A stretch of 5,227 nt of DNA from Spirochaetales bacterium (GTDB lineage Bacteria; Spirochaetota; Spirochaetia; DTKZ01). A program made the position numbers and the translations under genes. Of the stretch, positions 1 through 5,212 are shown one piece after another (the first letter of the stretch is position 1; each line of letters opens with the position of its first letter). The stretch is taken from assembly GCA_031274005.1 (NCBI GenBank), contig JAISQU010000315.1, positions 1 through 5,227 on the forward strand. Reading direction: 5' to 3'. The notes under the pieces are model-generated. The model ran no database searches. It saw only the letters and a program-made list of their open reading frames with translations, and was not told the DNA's origin.

Positions 1-1674
1 GGAAGCGAGAAAACCCGTTACCACCCGCGAAGGAATACCCGCGAGCCGCCCCAGAATCGCCGCCGTGTTGGAAAACTCGGTGCAGTCCCCCTCCTTCGTA
101 TACGTAAGAAAATCCACAAGCGCGGGAATGCTTGTGTCGTCGGTATAACCCGCGTTATACTGGAAGGCTTCAAAACTTTTCAGTATAGCCAGGATTCTGA
201 CTAAGGGGCCTTCGGAATCAGCGTCCCCGGCAGGCGCGGTTTCCAGCGCGCCCCGCAAATGCGCCTCGAAAATTGTCAGATCGTTTTTCGCCAGGGCCGC
301 GTCAAGAAATTGCGCGTATTCTTCTTTCTCGAAGGGGTCAAGCTCCCTGCTTTGCTGCCAGTCCTGCGGGCCGGTCAGGCTGATGCGCGAGCGGACCCTG
401 TGGGAGTAGCGGAAGGGACCATAACCCCTTTGCAGAACCGTCGGTTCAACAGCCAGCGGCCTGTAGGGCAGGTATTTTTCGGGCAGCGTGGAAAAGAAAA
501 AAACTTCTTCTTCGGAGCGGCCCTCCTCGTAATCGTACGAAAAATCGAACCATGTTTCCAGAAGCCTCATCGTGGGAAGGCTGTTCAGTATCTCATTTTG
601 AGAGGGCAGAAAACCCCGCAGGGGATGAAGTTCGCCCCTGTAGGAACCCGCCGCGTACACAGGATCCGTTTTTGCCGCGACTATCATAACCGCGTACTGC
701 TTGCTCTGGCCCTTTCCTTTACCCTTACCGCCCTGCCGTTCACCCTCACCCTGGGAATCCCCGTCCTCATCCTGCCGGCCAAGCCCCTGTCCCTGCCCGG
801 GCCACTGGCTTTCGGGAAGCCCCTCCAGCCGGTTTGCGCCTTCCCGGCCGGCGTCTGCTCCGCCGCGGGGAAGAAGATTCCGGCCCCGTTTCCTGTCGGA
901 CCGCAGATTTCCGTCGGGCATGCCGTCACCCTCCTCGTCAAGGGGAACAGGCTGAGGCTCAACCTTGTCCTGCAGCAAATTTGAAATAACCGAGTTCTTT
1001 ACGAAATCAGACGGCAGGAGCGCAATCAGAAGAATCACCGAGCACACCGCCGAAAGGGTAAAAACTGCGAACTCCCGCGGCCTCTTCCCCCCCGCGGCGG
1101 GCCCCCTGTACAGGCTGTAGTAAATCACCATGCCATGCAGCAAAAACGCGGCGAGGGTAAAAATCAATATGCCCTGCGTCAGCGCGGAACTTTCGGCGGC
1201 CACCTCCTCGGAAGAGCGCGAGAAACCCAGCATGCGGAACGAAATAAGCGCAAAGAAAATCTGCTCAAAAACAGCGATTTTTCCCCAGCGGGGAAAATGG
1301 AAAAGAAGGTATGTCAGAACAAAAGAAAGACAGCCTATTCCCAAAACCGGCAGGGCGTTCGGGTTAAAACCCGATGCAAAGAAAACGCCGGCGGCAAGAA
1401 AACCGCCCGCGAGAATCACGCGCAGATTGGACTTTACGCGCGAAGTCCCCCGCCCCGGGGGTAAAGGCGCGGCCCGGAAAGACAGCCCCCGGAGGCCCCC
1501 CGGCAAAAACGCCAGAAGCGCCATGGCGGGAACGAGGCCGAACCACAGAATCAGGCCGGCCCTGTCGTAAGCAACGGAAATTCCGGGATGGATAAGGGGC
1601 AGGCTGAAAACCGCGAAATGCACAAGAAGCCGCGTAATAAAAAGAAGGGTAAGCTCCCTGTTTCCCGTTTTCAC
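1..1674 (-). CDS. TgpA-like membrane transglutaminase, C-terminus cut off by the window edge
   Basis: The reading frame is open from a GTG at 1672-1674 to base 1, giving 558 codons without a stop; the 3' end lies outside the window. The GTG start is chosen because GGAGG (1682-1686) sits 7 bases upstream and the codon overlaps the TGA of the preceding gene. The first ~221 residues contain about six or seven hydrophobic segments (roughly 8-28, 38-58, 82-102, 106-126, 133-148, 164-188, 202-221). A charged linker follows, with a Gly/Gln/Lys-rich low-complexity stretch at about 291-325, then a soluble region. Residues 528-556 match a transglutaminase-like core: EGDCTEFSNTAAILGRLAG followed by IPSRVVTGF, with the nucleophile at Cys531. 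The His and Asp of the triad and any C-terminal membrane helix would lie beyond base 1. The layout is that of TgpA-type proteins, whose enzyme domain is expected outside the cytoplasm. Substrate is unknown. It is the last visible gene of the moxR-DUF58 operon. Confidence 0.88.
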   Translation of the reverse strand, partial: MKTGNRELTLLFITRLLVHFAVFSLPLIHPGISVAYDRAGLILWFGLVPAMALLAFLPGGLRGLSFRAAPLPPGRGTSRVKSNLRVILAGGFLAAGVFFASGFNPNALPVLGIGCLSFVLTYLLFHFPRWGKIAVFEQIFFALISFRMLGFSRSSEEVAAESSALTQGILIFTLAAFLLHGMVIYYSLYRGPAAGGKRPREFAVFTLSAVCSVILLIALLPSDFVKNSVISNLLQDKVEPQPVPLDEEGDGMPDGNLRSDRKRGRNLLPRGGADAGREGANRLEGLPESQWPGQGQGLGRQDEDGDSQGEGERQGGKGKGKGQSKQYAVMIVAAKTDPVYAAGSYRGELHPLRGFLPSQNEILNSLPTMRLLETWFDFSYDYEEGRSEEEVFFFSTLPEKYLPYRPLAVEPTVLQRGYGPFRYSHRVRSRISLTGPQDWQQSRELDPFEKEEYAQFLDAALAKNDLTIFEAHLRGALETAPAGDADSEGPLVRILAILKSFEAFQYNAGYTDDTSIPALVDFLTYTKEGDCTEFSNTAAILGRLAGIPSRVVTGFLAS

Positions 1675-3041
1675 AGGCGTACCTCCGCGTATGTAATTTC
1701 GAGGCTGCCCTTGCGCGGAACAGGCGCCGACTCAAGTTGGGGAATGCCGCGGCGCGGCAAAAACCCCGAAACAGGAAAAAACCCTTCCGCGAAAACGCTC
1801 CCCGCGTGGAAGACCGCCGCGGGATCGGCCCCCCCCCGTAAGCGCGCGCGCCGCGCCGGCATGGTTAGAAACACATACGAAGGGGCTTCCGCGCGCGCGG
1901 CAAGAAGCCCCGGCAGCCCCGTATCAAAGGCCGTGGAAAAAAGATACAACTCCCCGCCCTGCTGTAAAGCCCCGGAGCCCGCCGCGGGCCTGTATTCCAT
2001 GGCCGCAAGCTCATCAAGAAAGGCCGCGACTTCCTCCCCGCTTTGAATAGTCCTTTCATCCGTCGCCGTCGAAATATGAAAAATAAACTCAGGATGTTCT
2101 TCTTTCAGGGTGCGCAGAAACATGGCCAGCCGCGCCTTTGTCCTGTCAAGAAGCCACAGCGAAAGAAGCGTAGCGCCCGCCGCGGGCCCGTAATTGCGGA
2201 AGCCGACATGCACCAGCCGGGTCTTCTCCTGCGTATGCGGAGAAATCCGCGTAATCAGCGTGGCAAGCCTTTCCGAAGTTTTCCAGTTAATGTCGCGGAA
2301 GCGGTCGCCCGGAGCGTACTCGCGCATATAATAGCGCTCCTCATCGTTTTGGCTGCGGCTCTGCTTATCCTCGGCGCCGGAAAAAGGATCAATACGCACA
2401 AGAGGCTTTTTGTGAAACGCCTCGGGTTGAATAGGAAAACTGCGGTGCAAAGGCTGGGCGCAGACAAAAGAAAAAAAACCAAACACATCCCGCAGACACA
2501 GAAACCCCGCGCCATGAAAAACGCCGGACATCGGAAAAGCCAGAGAAAGCCCCGCCTCCCCGCCGCCCACAGCCTCCGCAGAAATCAAAAACCGGCGGTC
2601 CGCTGCGGGAAGAAACTCACCCTTTACAAGAAAATGCAGCCGGAAAAACCAGGGGGATCCCGCCTCCGGACCCGTAACAAGGTGGACCCCGCCCCCGCGC
2701 CCCGCCGTAAGCGGAACAGGCGGCGCCCAGGCCGGCTGCACAAGATCAAGCCGTTTTGCGCCGCAAAAACCCACCGCAAAAAGCAGGCACCACACAAGAA
2801 GCGCCGCGCCCGCGAGAATAATCTCGTAAGGATCGCGGTAGGCAAGGCCCCGCGCAAGAACCCAAAGGCCCGCCGCAAGAACAAAAAGCCCCCCCGCTTT
2901 TAAACGAAGCGGCCTGCCTTTAGGCCGGCGTCCAGCCCACCTAAGGGCAGGATCTTTCGTAGACGCCGGGCCGTCTTGCTCAGGGTTGCGGGCGCCCGGC
3001 GTGAGGTTTCCTGACCGGGCGAACGGCCTTATAATTCTCAT
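1671..3041 (-). CDS. DUF58 family membrane-anchored protein
   Basis: This 456-residue protein starts at an ATG (3039-3041) overlapping the TGA of moxR, with a short AAGG five bases upstream. A longer in-frame start at 3194 would lie deep within moxR and is rejected. Two hydrophobic segments at about 47-66 and 73-92 form a membrane hairpin, preceded by a basic, probably cytoplasmic N-terminus of ~45 residues. The DUF58 signature is clear at about 239-258, REYAPGDRFRDINWKTSER, followed by TLITRISPHTQEKTR. The C-terminal ~190 residues then resemble the vWA-like fold typical of the family. DUF58 proteins usually sit next to MoxR ATPases and are thought to be their partners or substrates; biochemical function is not established. 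A run of nine G on the coding strand (1829-1837 on plus) lies within codons ~402-405. The TGA overlaps the GTG of the transglutaminase gene, indicating coupling. Confidence 0.9.
   Translation of the reverse strand: MRIIRPFARSGNLTPGARNPEQDGPASTKDPALRWAGRRPKGRPLRLKAGGLFVLAAGLWVLARGLAYRDPYEIILAGAALLVWCLLFAVGFCGAKRLDLVQPAWAPPVPLTAGRGGGVHLVTGPEAGSPWFFRLHFLVKGEFLPAADRRFLISAEAVGGGEAGLSLAFPMSGVFHGAGFLCLRDVFGFFSFVCAQPLHRSFPIQPEAFHKKPLVRIDPFSGAEDKQSRSQNDEERYYMREYAPGDRFRDINWKTSERLATLITRISPHTQEKTRLVHVGFRNYGPAAGATLLSLWLLDRTKARLAMFLRTLKEEHPEFIFHISTATDERTIQSGEEVAAFLDELAAMEYRPAAGSGALQQGGELYLFSTAFDTGLPGLLAARAEAPSYVFLTMPARRARLRGGADPAAVFHAGSVFAEGFFPVSGFLPRRGIPQLESAPVPRKGSLEITYAEVRL
1682..1686 (-). promoter_or_regulatory. 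Shine-Dalgarno that sets the transglutaminase GTG start
   Basis: GGAGG on the minus strand is 7 bases upstream of the GTG at 1672-1674 and lies inside the last codons of the DUF58 gene. It fixes the otherwise ambiguous GTG start and supports coupled translation across the GTGA overlap. Confidence 0.75.
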
Positions 3042-4006
3042 GCACGCCTTGTTTCGACCGGAACCGTATCCAGAATATCCTGCAGCACAGCTTCCGGCGT
3101 GATGGACGGATCGCGGGTAATAATCCGGTGCGCCATCGCGGGAATAAAAGTCTCTTTCACATAATCTATGGGCACATAATCCAGCCCCCGGCACAGCGAC
3201 AAAGCGCGTACCAGCCGCGAAATCCTCACCCCTGCGCGCGGACTCGCTCCGCTCTCTATATCAGGATGCGTACGCGTCTTTCTGACGCAGGCGACAATAT
3301 AAGAAGTAATGTCCGGATGGAGCTGAACATCATCCACCATCTTTTTCCATTTAATCAGGCTGGAACTATCGACAACAGGGCCAAAGTCGGCCCAGGCGTC
3401 GGCCCGGCCGTGACGGATAACAATAGCCTCCTCATCTTCAGGCGAAGGATACCCAAGCGAAAGCCGTATCATAAAACGGTCAAGCTGGGGCGCGGGCAAA
3501 GGAAAAAGATGCACGCCCTTCAGGTTCATCGTCGCGATAATAAAAAACGGATCCGGCAGATGGTACACCTTTCCCTCGATAGTAACGCTCTGCTCCTCCA
3601 TCACCTGCAAAAAACTCCCCTGCGTCTTGGGCGTCAGAAGGTTAATCTCGTCGCACAGCACAAAGTGCGCGAAAATCGGCCCCTTGTTAAAAACAATCTC
3701 GCCCGTATCGATAAAACGATTATAGCCAAGAATATCCTGCGGCAGCAAATCCACCGTACACTGAACACGGTTAAACCTCTCAAGTTTAACCCCCTCGCTG
3801 TACAAATCCTCCGAATGCCAGCGAATCGAACCGGCCAGCGCCCTTGCCAGCGAGGTCTTGCCCACCCCGTGCGAATCCGCCAGAATAACATGGCCCCCCG
3901 CGACCTTCGCCGCGATAATATATTCGAGCTTCCGCGTATCAACAGAAATAATTCTTTTAATGTTATTTAAAAGCAGCCCAATCGCTTCCCGTACTTCATG
4001 GTCCAT
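3038..4006 (-). CDS. MoxR-family AAA+ ATPase
   Basis: A 322-residue protein of the usual MoxR length. Visible motifs in order: P-loop DSHGVGKT at 44-51 (Lys50), Walker B FVLCDE at 115-120, the helix DEINLLTPKTQ from 119, sensor 1 ATMN ending at Asn161, LDRF at 175-178 with the probable arginine finger Arg177, and sensor 2 GASPRAG at 253-259 with Arg257. ATP hydrolysis machinery therefore looks complete. Several positions differ from the common MoxR text: SH replaces the usual VP before GVGKT, LL replaces RA in DEINRA, and the ATQN...GTYPLPEAQ loop is altered. MoxR proteins are cytoplasmic chaperone-like ATPases acting with vWA or DUF58 partners, consistent with the DUF58 gene overlapping its stop codon. 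The ATG at 4004-4006 lacks a good Shine-Dalgarno; no upstream in-frame start was found nearby, so it is kept. Confidence 0.93.
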   Translation of the reverse strand: MDHEVREAIGLLLNNIKRIISVDTRKLEYIIAAKVAGGHVILADSHGVGKTSLARALAGSIRWHSEDLYSEGVKLERFNRVQCTVDLLPQDILGYNRFIDTGEIVFNKGPIFAHFVLCDEINLLTPKTQGSFLQVMEEQSVTIEGKVYHLPDPFFIIATMNLKGVHLFPLPAPQLDRFMIRLSLGYPSPEDEEAIVIRHGRADAWADFGPVVDSSSLIKWKKMVDDVQLHPDITSYIVACVRKTRTHPDIESGASPRAGVRISRLVRALSLCRGLDYVPIDYVKETFIPAMAHRIITRDPSITPEAVLQDILDTVPVETRRA

Positions 4007-4086
4007 GAATGAAGAGTAGGGAAAAACGCCGGAGAAGTCAAGGCGGCGCGGTGATAGGGCAGGGCATCGGCGTTTACTTTTTCCCG

Positions 4087-4114
4087 GTTATAATAGCGCA
4101 TTTTTTGCGGCAAA
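4087..4114 (-). promoter_or_regulatory. Possible weak promoter for the moxR operon
   Basis: On the minus strand TTTGCC (4109-4114) and TATAAC (4087-4092) are 16 bases apart, about 80 bases upstream of the moxR ATG. The -35 match is poor. The site overlaps one arm of the inverted repeat at 4101-4125, so the hairpin could affect promoter access. Offered as the best candidate seen, not as a firm call. Confidence 0.3.
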
Positions 4115-4125
4115 GCCGCAAAAAA
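4101..4125. repeat. Perfect 11-bp inverted repeat upstream of moxR
   Basis: Arms of TTTTTTGCGGC and GCCGCAAAAAA flank an AAA loop. On both strands the T run is 5' and the A run is 3', the opposite of an intrinsic terminator, so a rho-independent terminator role is unlikely. It shares the gc-AAA-gc centre with the hairpin at 4182-4200. It may be an operator, a short dispersed palindrome or an RNA leader structure. Confidence 0.7.
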
Positions 4126-4180
4126 CCGGGCTTTTCGGGGGTTCCGCCGTAGCCTAACCAAGCCGTAAAAATCAGACCTG

Positions 4181-4200
4181 AAAAATTGCAAAGCAATTTT
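4181..4200 (-). terminator. Candidate terminator after brnA
   Basis: AAAATTGC and GCAATTTT (8-bp arms at 4182-4189 and 4193-4200) enclose a 3-base loop. On the minus strand the hairpin is followed by a run of five T, giving terminator polarity for brnTA about 80 bases past the brnA stop. Only two G:C pairs are present, so it is a weak terminator or just another short palindromic repeat. On the plus strand it also ends in four T. Confidence 0.4.
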
Positions 4201-4277
4201 GTAAGCGTCTTTACACAAGACGGTCGCTCAATCCCTTGCGCCCCACGGGCTTTTTGCACTTCGCGCAACTTAATTTT

Positions 4278-4658
4278 TTATAGTGAAAGTAAGTGCTGTT
4301 GCCCTGTGCGGGCGGGTGCACCAATTTTTTCCGTGCGCCTTTTTTGCATGCCCAGGCAAACGCACGCGAGAGCGTGTTTATGATACATTCCGCAATGTTC
4401 CAGCATGTATTCACGAAGGGCGGCGTTCATTCGTGTTTGATAGCCCTTCCCGTACGAACGAAACCATTCAATAACATCAGCATCGTAATTGACCGTGACC
4501 GGGACTTTGACAGGTTTATAGAGAGAACGGTTAAGCAGTTTGGCAGGCACAAGACGGGCAAGCTGTTCCTCGGTCAAAGGGGGCATATCAGAAACATTAA
4601 TGTCCTTATCCCTGATGCGTTTTAATTTGCCAATGCGTTCCCTGTCAAGGGGCGGCAA
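4278..4658 (-). CDS. brnA: BrnA-like antitoxin with repeat-derived C-terminal tail
   Basis: The reading frame encodes an N-terminal part ending in MPPLTEEQLARLVP and then a ribbon-helix-helix-like segment at about 51-88 (numbered from TTG at 4656-4658), including VPVTVNYDADVIEWFRSYGK and GYQTRMNAALREYM. This is the BrnA/CopG-type DNA-binding antitoxin pattern, and the gene follows brnT as expected. The start is uncertain. No ATG lies near the strong GGGAGG at 4695-4700; an in-frame ATA at 4686-4688 has ideal 6-base spacing and would add ten residues (IKIVKTTIDT), which suit the family N-terminus. TTG at 4658 is the nearest conventional start. Family homology appears to stop near LREYMLEH. The last ~38 residues are read through a repeat copy and include YHKHALACVCLGMQ, so they are probably not native antitoxin. 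BrnA normally neutralises BrnT and represses the shared promoter. Confidence 0.78.
   Translation of the reverse strand: MPPLDRERIGKLKRIRDKDINVSDMPPLTEEQLARLVPAKLLNRSLYKPVKVPVTVNYDADVIEWFRSYGKGYQTRMNAALREYMLEHCGMYHKHALACVCLGMQKRRTEKIGAPARTGQQHLLSL
4314..4386 (+). repeat. Dispersed structured repeat, copy A, overlapping the brnA 3' end
   Basis: Two blocks are shared with copy B. The first (4314-4336) matches 5022-5044 at 21 of 23 positions and includes ATTTTTTCCGTGC. The second (4346-4386) contains GCATGCCC, AACGCACGC, loop GAGA, GCGTG and TGATAC. The stem CACGC (4363-4367) pairs with GCGTG (4372-4376) around a GAGA tetraloop. This copy has 9 bases between blocks. It lies antisense within the 3' part of the brnA reading frame. 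Confidence 0.75.
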
Positions 4659-4662
4659 TGTG

Positions 4663-4958
4663 TCAATGGTTGTTTTTACAATTTTTATAATATACCTCCC
4701 TTTCTCTTTTTAAGGCCGGGCGGGCTGAAATAATCCGGACGGTATTCCGGTTTGGCTCTGCCTCAACCACAAAAAGAACCAAACCGTCAACAGATCCCAG
4801 ATAAATCCACCGGGTCCTTCCTGGCTGCTATGTTGCTCGTCAAAAATATCCTGCCTGAACGGATCATAATACGCCCGTACCGCATCGTTAAAATCGACGC
4901 CATGCTTACGTATATTTGCGATATTCTTTTCCTCATCCCAAACAAATTCGATGTTCAT
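4663..4958 (-). pseudogene. brnT: brnT toxin gene interrupted by a frameshift
   Basis: The 5' part begins at ATG 4956-4958 with MNIEFVWDEEKNIANIRKHG and continues VDFNDAVRAYYDPF, the conserved BrnT (RelE-like RNase toxin) N-terminus. At about 4810-4820 the family text stops making sense and the frame ends at 4710. From the CGG codon at 4810-4812 a different frame gives RWIYLGSVDGLVLFVVEAEP, then NRNTVRIISARPALKREREV and YYKNCKNNH, ending at TGA 4663-4665. This is the missing BrnT C-terminus, with the conserved VRIISAR element. Joining the parts needs two extra bases removed or one missing base restored, at GGACCCGG, giving about 97-98 residues, normal for BrnT. As it stands the toxin lacks its C-terminal half and is probably inactive, unless the shift is a sequencing error or is read through programmed frameshifting. 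It precedes brnA, as usual. Confidence 0.85.
4695..4700 (-). promoter_or_regulatory. Shine-Dalgarno of brnA inside the end of brnT
   Basis: GGGAGG on the minus strand lies within the restored brnT frame. Six bases downstream is an in-frame ATA (4686-4688) where an ATG would be expected. The next in-frame near-cognate codons, ATT at 4680-4682 and TTG at 4656-4658, are 12 and 36 bases away. The site therefore argues that the ancestral start was at 4688. Confidence 0.6.
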
Positions 4959-4974
4959 CTAATATAACTATTTT

Positions 4975-5004
4975 ATTATACACATAAATTTATACCCCAG
5001 TCAA
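4975..5004 (-). promoter_or_regulatory. Sigma-70 promoter of brnTA
   Basis: On the minus strand a TTGACT -35 (4999-5004) and a perfect TATAAT -10 (4975-4980) are separated by 18 bases. Transcription would start near 4968, only about ten bases before the brnT ATG, leaving no room for a normal Shine-Dalgarno. The near-consensus match makes it the strongest promoter visible in the window. Confidence 0.8.
4984..4993. promoter_or_regulatory. Possible BrnA operator palindrome
   Basis: A perfect 10-bp palindrome, ATAAATTTAT, lies inside the spacer between the -35 and -10 of the brnT promoter. BrnA antitoxins are known to autorepress their operon by binding there. The position fits such an operator, but AT-rich palindromes arise easily by chance, so the assignment is an inference. 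Confidence 0.35.
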
Positions 5005-5021
5005 GGCGCCGGGATGACGAG

Positions 5022-5125
5022 GGGTGTACCGATTTTTTCCGTGCAAAATCACCGGAAGCCCATGGGCCGCGCCAGGGATTGCAGCATGCCCCGGCAACCG
5101 CACGCGCGAGCGTGTTTGTGATAAC
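5022..5125 (+). repeat. Dispersed structured repeat, copy B, upstream of brnT
   Basis: The same two blocks as copy A, in the same orientation: 5022-5044 and 5084-5125, here separated by 39 bases that include the palindrome GCCCATGGGC (5058-5067). The stem CACGC (5101-5105) pairs with GCGTG (5110-5114) around a GCGA tetraloop. It begins about 18 bases upstream of the -35 of the brnT promoter and points away from it. Confidence 0.75.
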
Positions 5126-5136
5126 AAGGCGTCAAA

Positions 5137-5173
5137 GCACGCCCCGATAAACGCACGCGAAAGCGTGTGATAC
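5137..5173 (+). repeat. Dispersed structured repeat, copy C (second block only)
   Basis: This copy holds GCACGCCCCG, AAACGCACGC, loop GAAA, GCGTG and TGATAC, and lacks the upstream block. The stem CACGC (5154-5158) pairs with GCGTG (5163-5167) around a GAAA tetraloop. It follows copy B in direct orientation with a start-to-start distance of 53 bases. Confidence 0.72.
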
Positions 5174-5179
5174 TAAAAG

Positions 5180-5212
5180 CGGAACAAACAAAAGCATCTT
5201 TTGTTTGTTCCG
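5180..5212. repeat. Perfect 15-bp inverted repeat near the right edge
   Basis: The arms at 5180-5194 (CGGAACAAACAAAAG) and 5198-5212 are exact reverse complements around a 3-base CAT loop. No T run follows on either strand, so a standard intrinsic terminator is not indicated, although the hairpin is strong. Any gene it belongs to would be to the right of the window. Confidence 0.75.

Noticed and set aside
259..984. 241-codon plus-strand open frame
   Set aside because: It lies wholly antisense to the transglutaminase gene, has no family resemblance, and follows from the GC-rich third positions of that gene.
2043..2903. 286-codon plus-strand open frame
   Set aside because: It is antisense to the DUF58 gene and its extreme Arg/Lys/Pro content is typical of a shadow frame.
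3042..3194. Longer N-terminus for the DUF58 protein starting at 3194
   Set aside because: It would overlap moxR by more than 150 bases and the added residues are merely a shifted reading of moxR; the ATGA overlap start is better.
3128..3970. 280-codon plus-strand open frame
   Set aside because: It is antisense to moxR, which has unmistakable AAA+ motifs.
4101..4125. Intrinsic terminator reading of the 11-bp inverted repeat
   Set aside because: The T run is on the 5' side and the A run on the 3' side in both orientations, so no U tract follows the stem.
4074..4268. 64-codon minus-strand frame between brnA and moxR (TTG start)
   Set aside because: It reads through both intergenic hairpins, has no Shine-Dalgarno, and no recognisable domain; another frame at 3967-4218 overlaps it and moxR in the same way.
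4186..4625. Plus-strand small open frames antisense to brnA
   Set aside because: They overlap the antitoxin and repeat copy A and show no protein-family signal.
5084..5173. CRISPR array
   Set aside because: Only two adjacent copies are present with 11 bases between them and the repeats contain mismatches; spacing and conservation do not fit a CRISPR array.
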